A DNA stretch of 45,254 bases from Catenulisporales bacterium (lineage in GTDB: Bacteria > Actinomycetota > Actinomycetes > Streptomycetales > Catenulisporaceae), in contig JAEKKI010000132.1 of the NCBI GenBank assembly GCA_019510485.1, positions 1 to 45,254 on the forward strand. Reading direction: 5' to 3'. Position numbers and translations under genes: made by a program. Within the stretch, counting starts at the first letter, position 1, and each line of letters opens with the position of its first letter. The notes under the pieces were generated by a model that ran no database searches, was not told the DNA's origin, and was given only the letters and a program-made list of their open reading frames with translations. Shown here in pieces: positions 8,895 to 16,997 of this stretch.

Positions 8895-9797
8895 TCAGAT
8901 CCCGCCCGCGAACGTATCGCAGGCCTTCAGCCGGCCGGTCTGGAAGCCGGTCGTGAACCACTTCTGACGCTCGGTCGCGGAGCCGTGGGTCCAGGTCTCC
9001 GGGGTGACCCGGCCCTGAGCCTGCTGCTGGATGCGGTCATCGCCGACCGCGGCCGCGGCGTTCAGGGCGTCGGCGATCTGCTGCGGGCTGACGGCGTCGA
9101 TGAACGGGTGGCCGTTGGCGTCCTTGGTGGTGGTCGCCCAGTGCGCCCAGATACCGGCATAGCAGTCGGCTTGGAGTTCGGTGCGGACCGAACCGCCGGT
9201 GGGGCCCTGGGCGTTCTGCTGGGCGCGACCGAGGGTGCCTTGCAGGTCCTGGATGTGGTGGCCGTATTCGTGGGCGACGACGTACGCCTGCGCGAACGGG
9301 CCGCCCCGGGCGCCGAACCTCGTCCGCAGCTCCTGCCAGAAACCCAGATCGAGATAGACCGTGCGATCACCTGGGCAATAGAACGGACCGACCTCGGTGG
9401 TCGCCGGGCCGCAGGCGGTGGAGGTGGAGCCGGAGAACAGGACGGTCTGCGCCGGCTGGTAGGTCTGGCCGCTGTTGGCGAAGGCCGTGGTCCAGTAGTT
9501 CTGCACCGAGTCCACGACCGCCACGACCCGGCAGTCGTCGTTGGCGTTCGCGTCCGCTCCCGTGCGGCATTTGGCGGCCAGGGACGACGCGCCGGTGGCG
9601 GTCACCGGGGACGCGCTGCCGTCGCTGCCGCCCATCGTGGCCACCGGAATGCCGACCGCCGCGGCGATGAGGGTGAGGAGCAGCCCGAGGATGCCGCCCC
9701 GGCCGCCCGGGAAGCCGCCGCCCAGGAACCCTCCTCCGCCGCCTCGGACATCGCGGACGTCACCGGTGTTCAGCTGGGCATCGGGATCGAAGACCAT
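8895..9797 (-). CDS. Neutral zinc metallopeptidase (YpfJ/KPN_02809 family)
   Basis: A membrane-anchored predicted metallopeptidase of 300 residues. A Gly-rich cytosolic leader (about 1-34) precedes one TM segment (about 35-55, GILGLLLTLIAAAVGIPVA). The extracytoplasmic domain carries the zinc motif HEYGH (His176, Glu177, His180) and downstream conserved ELQADCYAGIWAHW, where Glu is the likely third ligand. Cys residues (CRTG, DDCR, STACG, YCPGD) could form disulfides. Start ATG 9797 is preceded by AGGGAG. The family is widespread and its substrates are largely unknown. It is followed by ~200 bp without a gene, then the STAND gene, and lies ~110 bp from the SGNH hydrolase gene upstream. Confidence 0.9.
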   Translation of the reverse strand: MVFDPDAQLNTGDVRDVRGGGGGFLGGGFPGGRGGILGLLLTLIAAAVGIPVATMGGSDGSASPVTATGASSLAAKCRTGADANANDDCRVVAVVDSVQNYWTTAFANSGQTYQPAQTVLFSGSTSTACGPATTEVGPFYCPGDRTVYLDLGFWQELRTRFGARGGPFAQAYVVAHEYGHHIQDLQGTLGRAQQNAQGPTGGSVRTELQADCYAGIWAHWATTTKDANGHPFIDAVSPQQIADALNAAAAVGDDRIQQQAQGRVTPETWTHGSATERQKWFTTGFQTGRLKACDTFAGGI

Positions 9798-9907
9798 GAG
9801 TCGGCTCCCTTGGCGATCCGTGCAGACGGTTGAGCCAGCCGCCCGGTTATCCGCGCCGGGGCCGGACAAACGTCACGCTGCCCGCAGAGTCCTCGCTCGT
9901 TCCCCGC

Positions 9908-11323
9908 TCATCCCGCTCCGGGCGGCAGCGCCTGCTGATCGGCCAGCGCGATGGCCAGCTCTCCGGCGGCGGTCGGGTGCAACGGCGCGCGGTCCGTGGG
10001 GCCCTGTACCCACGGCTGGGGACTGCACAGCGTGTGGCCGGCGAACGACGGCCGTACCGAGGTGAAGCCCGCCGCCTCGGCGCCCTGGCTCAGCGCGGTG
10101 TTGAGCTGGTCCAGGCGCGTCTCGAGGGTCTTCGCCTTCGACGCCGTGATGCCCTCGTCAGCAAGGCACGAGGTATCCGGACCGAACGGGTCGTAGTACT
10201 GGTTGACGATCACCGCCGGGTTGCCGGGCAGCGCGGCGAGCTGGGTGACCAGGTCGCGGTAGTCCAGCACGAACTGGGCGATCTGCTGCTGGAAATAGGC
10301 GGCGGTGGCCCGGTCGTCGCAGCTCGGGCTGGCCGCGCACAGCCGGGTCAGGTCCGCCCAGTTCAGGTCGTCGGCCCCGATGCTGACGATGATCACCTGC
10401 GCCTTCGGCGCGCGTTCGACCTGGGCCAGTTGCGGCGGCGCGGTGAGCCCGCCGGTCTGCTGCGGGCCGAGAAGCCCCTCGCGGGTGGTGGCGCCGGAAC
10501 AGGACAGGTTGAGCACGTTCCAGCTGTTGACCTCGGCCAGCTGCTCGGCGAAGGAGTCCGCACTGCGGCCGCAGGCCTTGTCCAGGACGTTCGGTTTGGG
10601 CAGCTGCCGGTTGCCCACGCCGGCCGCGGTGGAGTCGCCGATGACGATGGCCTCGACCTCGCCCATGGTGGGACCGGCGGCCGGGGACACCGGGGTCATG
10701 TTCTCGCGGCCCACCAGATCGGAGAGCGAATGCACCTTCCGCAACGTGTCGGGGGTGCCGGATGCCAGTAGGCCGAACCCCATGACGTTGACGGCGGTCA
10801 TCGCCACGGTCCCGGCGAGCAGCACGGCCGCGGTCCGGCGCAGCGAGTACCGGCGCAGCCCGGTCACGGCCGCCAGGACCAGGATGACGATGCCCGCCGA
10901 CACCGCGCCCTCCCACAGCCCGTAGCGCAGCCAGCCGCCGGCGAGCTGCCGGCCGAGGGTGGCCGCGCCGTCGTGGTCCTTGGAGCCGAACAGCTGGGCC
11001 ACCTCGGCGTTCGCGGTGATGTGGGTGAGCCGCAGCTTCGGACGCACCGGACCGGGGAAGTCCGGCTGCGTGATGATCTTCTGGCCGAACAGATCCAGCT
11101 CTCCGGGGCCGGACCAGGCCCAGCCGGGCGAGGCGGCGCCCACGTCGACGGTCTGGCCGGCCGCGGTCACCGACTGCAGGGGCGTGATGCGCACGGCCAG
11201 CCACAGCGACACCGGCAGGAGCAGTATCAACGCCGTGACCGAGGCCGCCACTTCCGCCCATCGGCGCCACGACTTCGTGATCGGGTACCACAGCGAGAGA
11301 GGACTGAACCGAACGGAGGACAT
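9908..11323 (-). CDS. Membrane-anchored SGNH/GDSL hydrolase
   Basis: A 471-residue protein with an N-terminal TM helix (about 24-46), an extracytoplasmic stretch, then one or two further TM helices (about 135-180) and a C-terminal SGNH esterase domain (about 220-465). Block I is VIGDSTAAG (nucleophile Ser). Block II is SCSGATT. Block III is SIGADDLNW, where the usual GxND Asn is Asp. The catalytic His is in LHPTAAGE; the residue three positions before it is Ala, so a classical DxxH is not obvious. The likely role is ester hydrolysis or deacylation of a lipid or cell-surface glycan on the outer face. Start ATG 11323 has only a weak AAGAAG upstream. The gene is divergent from the VOC gene across 155 bp. 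Confidence 0.85.
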   Translation of the reverse strand: MSSVRFSPLSLWYPITKSWRRWAEVAASVTALILLLPVSLWLAVRITPLQSVTAAGQTVDVGAASPGWAWSGPGELDLFGQKIITQPDFPGPVRPKLRLTHITANAEVAQLFGSKDHDGAATLGRQLAGGWLRYGLWEGAVSAGIVILVLAAVTGLRRYSLRRTAAVLLAGTVAMTAVNVMGFGLLASGTPDTLRKVHSLSDLVGRENMTPVSPAAGPTMGEVEAIVIGDSTAAGVGNRQLPKPNVLDKACGRSADSFAEQLAEVNSWNVLNLSCSGATTREGLLGPQQTGGLTAPPQLAQVERAPKAQVIIVSIGADDLNWADLTRLCAASPSCDDRATAAYFQQQIAQFVLDYRDLVTQLAALPGNPAVIVNQYYDPFGPDTSCLADEGITASKAKTLETRLDQLNTALSQGAEAAGFTSVRPSFAGHTLCSPQPWVQGPTDRAPLHPTAAGELAIALADQQALPPGAG

Positions 11324-11478
11324 TAGGTCTTCTTACCCGCCTAGACGTAGACGTCACGGTCAACGCGCCCGTCGAGGGGGTTGTTCCTGAAATCGACCTG
11401 TGGACCTGCCCGATCGCGGCAGACCGCCGGTCTCCCGTGCCGTCGGCGCGGACCCCCGGATCCCCATAGCCTTCTGAC

Positions 11479-11865
11479 ATGACCAGTAAGTTCACTGAGC
11501 TTTGTATCGACTGTGCCGATCCCGATGAGCTGGCCCGGTTCTGGTGCGCCGTTCTCGGCTACGAGGTGCGGGATACGGAGGAAGGGGTGGTCACGATCGG
11601 CTCTCCCGACGTGCCCGAAGGCGGGAACCGCCCGGGGCCGGTGCCCCCGGTGCTGACCTTCGCCCGGGTCCCCGAGGGCAAAAGCATCAAGAACCGGCTG
11701 CACCTCGACCTCAACGCGACCGACCGGGAGCAGGACGAAGAGGTGCGCCGCCTGCTCGATCTCGGTGCTCGGCACGTCGACGTCGGGCAGGGCGAGCAGA
11801 GCTGGGTCGTGCTCGCCGATCCGGAGGGGAACGAGTTCTGCGTTCTCCGCGCCCGCCGCCCCTGA
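11479..11865 (+). CDS. VOC (glyoxalase/dioxygenase) superfamily protein
   Basis: A cytosolic protein of 128 residues. It shows the two beta-alpha-beta-beta-beta halves typical of VOC proteins: CIDCADPDELARFWCAVLGY at the N-terminus and HLDLNATDREQDEEVRRLLDLGA plus VVLADPEGNEFCVL at the C-terminus. The closing DPEGNEFCV is a VOC hallmark, with Glu a common metal ligand and His of HLDL a possible second. This actinobacterial group includes many proteins of unknown substrate, so I cannot say whether it is an isomerase, lyase or binding protein. It starts at ATG 11479. The next gene on the same strand begins 82 bases after its stop but appears to have its own operator. Confidence 0.85.
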   Translation: MTSKFTELCIDCADPDELARFWCAVLGYEVRDTEEGVVTIGSPDVPEGGNRPGPVPPVLTFARVPEGKSIKNRLHLDLNATDREQDEEVRRLLDLGARHVDVGQGEQSWVVLADPEGNEFCVLRARRP

Positions 11866-11871
11866 AACGCT

Positions 11872-11898
11872 GCCGGATCCGCCGGATCCGCCGGATCC
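11872..11898 (+). repeat. Three tandem 9-bp repeats GCCGGATCC
   Basis: Three perfect copies at 11872-11880, 11881-11889 and 11890-11898, just after the VOC stop codon. The unit is self-complementary in its GGATCC core. No function is evident; slippage expansion is likely. Confidence 0.9.
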
Positions 11899-11922
11899 GA
11901 CAGCTCCGACCCGAGACAATGC

Positions 11923-11942
11923 AACTAGAACGCGTTACAGTT
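11923..11942. promoter_or_regulatory. KstR-like operator upstream of aldehyde dehydrogenase
   Basis: TAGAACGCGTTACA (11926-11939) fits TNNAACNNGTTNNA, the published consensus for the TetR-family regulator KstR of steroid catabolism. Dyad symmetry extends outward to AACT (11923-11926) and AGTT (11939-11942). It ends five bases before the ATG at 11948, so a bound repressor would occlude translation initiation or the promoter. The regulator identity is inference. Confidence 0.6.
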
Positions 11943-11947
11943 CCGCC

Positions 11948-13501
11948 ATGAGTCTGCCGGCTTCCGTCACCTCTGAACTGCTCGCGAAGCTCACCGGCAT
12001 GGTGGTCGCCGCCGGCGGCCGCTCCCATCCGGTGACCGAGGCCTACACCGGCGACAAGGTGGTGGACCTGCCGCAGTCCGATCCAGCCGACGTGCGGACC
12101 GCCTACGCCGCGGCCCGCGAGGCGCAGGCGGTCTGGGCTTCCTGGCCGCTCAAACGGCGGCTGGACGTGATGAAGCGCTTCCACGAGCTGCTGCTGGGCA
12201 AAGGCCTGATCGTCGCCGATCTGATGCAGGCCGAGACCGGCAAGGCCCGGCGCATGGCGTTCGAAGAGACCTGCGACGTCCTGATGGTGACCAGCCACTA
12301 CATCAAGGCGGCGCCCGGGATCCTCAAGGACAAGAAGCACGGCGGGGTGGTGCCGCTGGTCTCCACCTCGACCGAGGTCCGGATCCCCAAGGGCGTCGTC
12401 GGGCTGATCTCCCCCTGGAACTTCCCCTTCGCGACCAGCCTGTCCGATGCGATGCCGGCTCTGATCGCCGGCAACGGCATCGTGCTGAAGCCGGACAACA
12501 AGTCCACGCTGAACGTGGCGTTCGGTGTGGGTCTGCTATACGAAGCCGGCCTGCCCGCCGGCTTGGTCCAGATCGTCTGCGGCACGGGCCCGGACATCGG
12601 GTCGGCCATCGTCGAGAACGCCGACTACGTCATGTTCACCGGCTCCACCGCGACCGGCCGGGTGATCGGCGCCCAGGCCGGCCAGAACCTGATCGGGTGC
12701 ACGCTCGAACTCGGCGGCAAGAACCCGCTGATCCTCCTCGACGACGCGAACCTGGACGACGCGATCCCGGGCACGATCATGGCCACGTTCCTCAACGCCG
12801 GCCAGGCGTGTATGCACATCGAGCGGATCTACGTCTCGGATCGGCGCAGGGAGGAGTTCACCAAGCGCTTCCTCGAAGCCGTGCAGGCCATCCGGGTCGA
12901 CGCCACCTACGATTTCACCCCCGACATGGGCTCGCTGGTCTCCGTCGCGCAGCGCGAGCGGGTGCAGGCGCACGTCGAAGACGCCGTCGCCAAGGGCGCG
13001 ACCGTGCTGACCGGCGGCAAGGCCCGCCCGGACCTGGGCCCGGCGTTCTTCGAGCCGACCGTGCTCACCGACATCACCCCGGACATGATCCTGGCCAGGG
13101 CGGAGACGTTCGGCCCGGTCACCTCGATCTACTCCTACTCCACCGTCGACGAGGCCGTCGCGCTGGCCAACGACACCGAATACGGCCTGAACGCCAGCGT
13201 CTGGGGGAGCGACCGCACGGCCGCCGAGGCGGTCGGCCGCCGGATCCGGGCCGGCAACGTCAACATCAACGACGGACTGGCCACCTCCTACGCCTCGAAG
13301 AAGAGCACCTCGGGCGGGTTCAAGGCCTCGGGCGTCGGCAGCCGGCACGGCGACGCCGGCCTGCTCAAGTACACCGACGTCCAGAACGTCGCGGTGCTCA
13401 AGAAGCAGGTGCTGAGCAATCCGCCGGACACCGACTGGAGCAAGCAGGTCGATCGGACGGTCAAGGGGCTGCGGTTGATGCGCAAGCTGGGGATCCGCTG
13501 A
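11948..13501 (+). CDS. Aldehyde dehydrogenase, succinate-semialdehyde type
   Basis: An NAD(P)-dependent aldehyde dehydrogenase of 517 residues. Key residues are visible: Asn158 in SPWNFP, the Rossmann FTGSTATGR segment (about 230-238), general base Glu254 in LELGGKNP and nucleophile Cys288 in NAGQACMH. The sequence and length resemble the actinobacterial GabD2 / succinate-semialdehyde dehydrogenase group, which oxidises semialdehydes to acids; substrate is inferred from similarity only. I chose ATG 11948 (MSLPASV) because the fold begins there and the operator lies just upstream; the longer open frame runs into the VOC gene. The KstR-like box suggests control with lipid or steroid catabolism, although no other such gene is in the window. 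Confidence 0.9.
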   Translation: MSLPASVTSELLAKLTGMVVAAGGRSHPVTEAYTGDKVVDLPQSDPADVRTAYAAAREAQAVWASWPLKRRLDVMKRFHELLLGKGLIVADLMQAETGKARRMAFEETCDVLMVTSHYIKAAPGILKDKKHGGVVPLVSTSTEVRIPKGVVGLISPWNFPFATSLSDAMPALIAGNGIVLKPDNKSTLNVAFGVGLLYEAGLPAGLVQIVCGTGPDIGSAIVENADYVMFTGSTATGRVIGAQAGQNLIGCTLELGGKNPLILLDDANLDDAIPGTIMATFLNAGQACMHIERIYVSDRRREEFTKRFLEAVQAIRVDATYDFTPDMGSLVSVAQRERVQAHVEDAVAKGATVLTGGKARPDLGPAFFEPTVLTDITPDMILARAETFGPVTSIYSYSTVDEAVALANDTEYGLNASVWGSDRTAAEAVGRRIRAGNVNINDGLATSYASKKSTSGGFKASGVGSRHGDAGLLKYTDVQNVAVLKKQVLSNPPDTDWSKQVDRTVKGLRLMRKLGIR

Positions 13502-13643
13502 CCGCTGCTCGCAGTGTTCGCCGCAATCGGGAAGCGCCGTCGGCGCCTTCACCATCTCGGCGGGCGGCTGAGCCGCCGTCACCAGCGGATAACGTTGGGG
13601 ACACTCCCCACACGGCGGCCCACGGCGACACACGAGCGGTGAC

Positions 13644-14450
13644 ATGGAACTTCAGCAGATCGGCCTGCAGCACCCGGCGGCGAACCTCGTCCGGGACATC
13701 CAGAACAACCGCACGGGCATCCCGCGCCGCACGTTCGTCGCCGAAGGACTGTTCGAGAACAACGTCGTCCTGGAGACCGGCGTCGAGGTGGACACCTTCC
13801 TGTGGTGTCCCGAGGCGGCGTACTCGGACGAGGCCAAGACGCGCGCGGGGCAGCTGGCGGATCGAGCCAGGCGGGCGTACCAGATCTCTGAGAAGACCCT
13901 GGCCCGGCTGGCCGAGCGGCCGAATCCGAACGGGCTCGTCACGATCGCCAAGCTGCCCGATTGGGACCCCGCCGACTTCACGTTCGGCGATGACGCGCTG
14001 GTGCTGGTCACCGACGCCCTGGAGATCCCCGGCAACCTCGGCACCCTGCTGCGCACCATGGACGCCTGCGACGCCGACTGCCTGGTGATGACGAACCGCC
14101 GCACCCGGATGACCCATCCCAAGGTCCTGCGCAGCAGCCAGGGGATGAGCATCAAGGTCCCGTCCGTCGACTTCGAGGACGTCGGCGAGGCCATCGGCTG
14201 GCTCAAGCGGAACCGGTTCAAGGTGTACATCGCCGACACCGACGACAGCGTCAACTATCGCAAGCTGGACTACCGCGGCCGCACGGCCCTGGTGGTCGGC
14301 AGCGAGCGGTTCGGCGTCTCCCAGCCCTGGTACGACGCCGGCTTCCAGCGGGTGGGGATCCCGATGCTGGGCTCGGCGGACTCGCTGAACGTGTCGGTGT
14401 CGGCCTCCGTCCTGCTGTACGAGGCGCGGGCGCACAAGAACGGCTGGTAG
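13644..14450 (+). CDS. SpoU/TrmH-family RNA 2'-O-methyltransferase (first of a pair)
   Basis: A 268-residue SPOUT-class methyltransferase. The N-terminal ~100 residues form a substrate-binding domain (TFVAEGLFENNVVLETGVEVD). The C-terminal knotted domain has all three SpoU motifs: IPGNLGTLLRTMDA (Asn/Arg), VVGSERFGVS (SAM-binding loop) and IPMLGSADSLNVSVSASVLLYE (knot). It should methylate a ribose in rRNA or tRNA, using SAM, as a dimer. The family also contains the thiostrepton-resistance 23S rRNA enzymes; overall length is similar, but target cannot be assigned. A paralogue begins 25 bases downstream, so the two are probably one operon. Start ATG 13644 has no strong Shine-Dalgarno. Confidence 0.9.
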   Translation: MELQQIGLQHPAANLVRDIQNNRTGIPRRTFVAEGLFENNVVLETGVEVDTFLWCPEAAYSDEAKTRAGQLADRARRAYQISEKTLARLAERPNPNGLVTIAKLPDWDPADFTFGDDALVLVTDALEIPGNLGTLLRTMDACDADCLVMTNRRTRMTHPKVLRSSQGMSIKVPSVDFEDVGEAIGWLKRNRFKVYIADTDDSVNYRKLDYRGRTALVVGSERFGVSQPWYDAGFQRVGIPMLGSADSLNVSVSASVLLYEARAHKNGW

Positions 14451-14475
14451 ACCCCCGCTGGGCTAGCATCGTGGC

Positions 14476-15279
14476 GTGCCCGACCTGATCACCAGCGCCG
14501 CCAACCCGCTCGCGAAGCGGATCCGGCTCCTCGCCGACCGCAAGCACCGCCGCCGCGAGGGCGCCTTCGTCGTCGAGGGCCTGCAGCCGGTGTGGTGCGC
14601 GGTCGAGGCGGGCTGGGAGATCGAGTCGCTCGTCGTCGCCCCCACGCTGCTGAGGGGCACCGCCACCGAAGAGATGGTCGCCGAGCAGGAGCAGTCGGGC
14701 GTCCCGGTGGCCCGGCTGAGCGCCGACCTGTTCAACCGCCTCGCCGACCGTGACGGCCCCGGCGGCCTGGCCGCCATCGTCCGAACCCGCACCGGCGGTC
14801 TGTCCGCGCTGACAGTGCGGCCCGACGCGCTCTTCGTCGCGCTGCACCGCATCGCCAACCCGGGCAACCTCGGCACGATCATCCGCACCCTGGACGCGGT
14901 CGGCGGCGCGGGCGTCATCCTGATCGGCGACACGGTGGACCCCTACGCGCCGGCCGCGGTCAAGGCGAGCATGGGCTCGCTGTTCGCCGTCGATGTGGCG
15001 CACACGCCCGGCGCCGATGAGTTCTTTTCCTGGGCCGCCCAGCGCGGCGTCGCCGTCCTGGCCACGTCGGGCGCCGCTGACGAAGACCACTGGGACGCGG
15101 CCTATGAGGCCCCGCTCGCGTTCCTGCTCGGCAGCGAGCGGGAAGGACTGCCGGAGGACCTGCTGGCTCAGGCGTCCCGGCGGCTGCGGATCCCCATGGT
15201 CGGGACCGTGGATTCGCTGAACATCGGGGTGGCCGCGTCGATCATGCTCTATGAGGCACGTCGGCATAGCCGCGGATAG
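14476..15279 (+). CDS. SpoU/TrmH-family RNA 2'-O-methyltransferase (second of a pair)
   Basis: A 267-residue protein with the same architecture as the preceding gene. The N-terminal domain (KHRRREGAFVVEGLQPV) is the L30e-like RNA-binding form found in RlmB/TrmH proteins. SpoU motifs follow: NPGNLGTIIRTLDAVG, LLGSEREGLPEDL and IPMVGTVDSLNIGVAASIMLYE. The start is GTG 14476, from which the fold reads without extra residues. The two proteins are clearly paralogous but diverged throughout, including the specificity domain (this one has DRDGPGGLAAIV where the first has ERPNPNGLVTIA), so they probably modify different nucleotides. The gene converges on the lyase gene, with 6 bases between stop codons. 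Confidence 0.9.
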   Translation: MPDLITSAANPLAKRIRLLADRKHRRREGAFVVEGLQPVWCAVEAGWEIESLVVAPTLLRGTATEEMVAEQEQSGVPVARLSADLFNRLADRDGPGGLAAIVRTRTGGLSALTVRPDALFVALHRIANPGNLGTIIRTLDAVGGAGVILIGDTVDPYAPAAVKASMGSLFAVDVAHTPGADEFFSWAAQRGVAVLATSGAADEDHWDAAYEAPLAFLLGSEREGLPEDLLAQASRRLRIPMVGTVDSLNIGVAASIMLYEARRHSRG

Positions 15280-15285
15280 AAGGCC

Positions 15286-16734
15286 TCATCTGCTGAAGGC
15301 CAGCGTCCCGAATCCGAGCTGGTCATACCCGCCGCTGTTGGGCCCGTAGTCGCCACCGCCGCCTTCGGCGCGGGCTTTCGCGGCGAAGGCGGCGGTGTTC
15401 GGCGCGGACAGGCCCCGGCGGCGGACGTAGTGGTTGTACACCATCTCCCAGATGGGCCGGACGTTCCCGCGACTGTCGGGCGAGACGGTGGTGATCTCGT
15501 CTGAACCCGACCACACTCCGGGCGCCCCCTTCTTCCAGGTGAAGCCGGTGAACGGCACGTCCTGGCCCAGGTTGTACTTCGCGACGTACTCGCAGCCCTT
15601 CAGGAAACGGTTGTCGTCGTGCCCGTACAGGTCGATGCCCTGGTTCCAGGCCATCTCGCAGACGGCGCCCGCCAAGCCGATGCCGAGTGTCGAGTGGCCC
15701 TGGTCGCGTCCGCTCTCCTGCCACTGGCCCAGCCCGCCGGGCTGGAGGAACTGCACGGCGTGCTCGATGGAGCCGTTGCCCGCGCCGCCGGTGAAGTAGC
15801 TGACCGCTTCCTTGACCTTGGCCTGGTCGTCGCACAGGATGCCGATCGCCAGCACCGCCGCGACGTTGCACAGGTCCCAGTTGGCCCAGTAGTTGGTGAT
15901 GAAGGCCCCGTTGTGGTGGACCAGGAAGTCGCTGGCGAGCGGATAGAACACCGACGCCATCATGTGCTGGCAGCGCGCGAGGTCGAAACCGGGATAGCCG
16001 CGCATGATCTCCGCGGCGTTGGCGAACTGGTAGCCATAGATGCCGGACGCCAGGAACTTGTCGGAGTTCCCGTCCAGTTTGGTCAGGGTCGTGGACCACG
16101 CGTTGAGGATGTCGCGCGCAGTGTCGGCGTGCGTGGTGTCGCCGCTGATCTTCCAACGCAGCGCGTTCTGATAAGCGGCGTGGGTGTCGTTGTAGAGGAC
16201 CGTGTAGTTCTGCGTAGCGCCGCCTCGGTAGACGGTCGCGGCCGGTCGTGCCTTCCAGCCGCTGTGCGAATGCCCATTGGCGGTGAGCCGGTCCCAGCCG
16301 GACTGCCAGGGCTGGGCGCCGGCGGCGACTTTGGCGGCCATCCGGTCGAAGTCGGCCTGGGTGTGCAGCATCCCGGGATGGACGAGGCCGCCGGGCGGAG
16401 TCGAGCCGCTCGGATGCGGGGAGCCGGAACCGGCCGGGGTGGAAGCGGACGTCGGTGAAGACGCGTGCCGGGAGGACGGCGTGGACGGCGCGGACGAGGA
16501 GCCGGACAGGGACCCGGACGGCCCGGATCGCGCGCCCGAGGACGAGGAAGAAGTCCCGGCGGCGGCCGATGCGGATGGAGACGACGCCCCGGAGGCGGCG
16601 GACTTCGCGCTCGTTCCCGATCCGCACGCGGACAGTGCGACTCCGCCGCTGACGCCGAGGACCGAAGCCAACAGGTTCCGCCGCCCAAACCCGGGCTTCC
16701 GCGATGGTTCCGGATGTATCGACGCGTTCGGCAC
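15286..16734 (-). CDS. Exported lipoprotein with alginate-lyase-type (alpha/alpha) domain
   Basis: A protein of 482 residues. The N-terminus has a twin arginine (GRRNLLASVLG, about 17-27) and a lipobox ending in LSAC (Cys37), suggesting a possibly Tat-exported lipoprotein. A Ser/Gly/Pro-rich linker of ~85 residues follows. The rest (about 125-482) matches the PF05426 alginate-lyase fold: GLVHPGMLHTQADFDRM, NYWANWDLCN and ESGRDQGHSTLGIG (about 330-345). Family members cleave uronic-acid polymers (alginate, glucuronan) by beta-elimination. I place the start at GTG 16734 because GAGGAG lies about 7 nt upstream; a further upstream start would fall in the operator at 16763-16774. The enzyme would act at the cell surface. 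It is divergent from the GH-A glycosidase. Confidence 0.85.
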   Translation of the reverse strand: MPNASIHPEPSRKPGFGRRNLLASVLGVSGGVALSACGSGTSAKSAASGASSPSASAAAGTSSSSSGARSGPSGSLSGSSSAPSTPSSRHASSPTSASTPAGSGSPHPSGSTPPGGLVHPGMLHTQADFDRMAAKVAAGAQPWQSGWDRLTANGHSHSGWKARPAATVYRGGATQNYTVLYNDTHAAYQNALRWKISGDTTHADTARDILNAWSTTLTKLDGNSDKFLASGIYGYQFANAAEIMRGYPGFDLARCQHMMASVFYPLASDFLVHHNGAFITNYWANWDLCNVAAVLAIGILCDDQAKVKEAVSYFTGGAGNGSIEHAVQFLQPGGLGQWQESGRDQGHSTLGIGLAGAVCEMAWNQGIDLYGHDDNRFLKGCEYVAKYNLGQDVPFTGFTWKKGAPGVWSGSDEITTVSPDSRGNVRPIWEMVYNHYVRRRGLSAPNTAAFAAKARAEGGGGDYGPNSGGYDQLGFGTLAFSR

Positions 16735-16762
16735 GGGCGGTCTCCTCGGCGGCTCGGGGGAA

Positions 16763-16774
16763 GTTACCGGTAAC
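16763..16774. promoter_or_regulatory. Perfect palindrome GTTACCGGTAAC upstream of lyase gene
   Basis: A 12-bp perfect palindrome with a central CG, ending 29 bases upstream of the lyase GTG start and just downstream of a weak -10-like TACTGT on the minus strand. Central-CG palindromes are typical of LacI-family operators. Its position suggests repression of the lyase gene. Confidence 0.5.
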
Positions 16775-16835
16775 ACAGTAGGGGATCGTCCCAGGTCCTT
16801 GATAAGGACGAGTTAAGACGAGCCGACGGTCGCGG

Positions 16836-16964
16836 TGGAACTTTCGCGACACCACCGCCCTCCGAACAGCGCCGCTGCCCCGGCGACCGCAACCGGCGTT
16901 GACCCGGCCCGCCGGTGCTGGCTAGCTTCGCGAGAAATTATCGTGCCGAAGAGCGCGAAACTTT
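16836..16964. promoter_or_regulatory. Divergent lyase / GH-A intergenic region with CGAAACTTT-like elements
   Basis: GGAACTTTCGCGA (16837-16849) and CGAAACTTT (16956-16964) both resemble the GAAA-N-TTTC element seen upstream of GH9. The second lies ~34 bases upstream of the glycosidase ATG. The rest of this 263-bp divergent region shows no gene. Confidence 0.3.
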
Positions 16965-16997
16965 TTGGAGGTCGGCACGAGGGCAGCAGGCTTCCTC

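Noticed and set aside
5900-9797. A defence island around the STAND protein
   Set aside because: Neighbours are an ordinary zinc metallopeptidase and a cellulase; there is no nuclease, toxin, methylase or integrase nearby.
11872-11898. GCCGGATCC triplet as a regulatory iteron
   Set aside because: Only three short copies directly after a stop codon, with no origin or regulator context; slippage is simpler.
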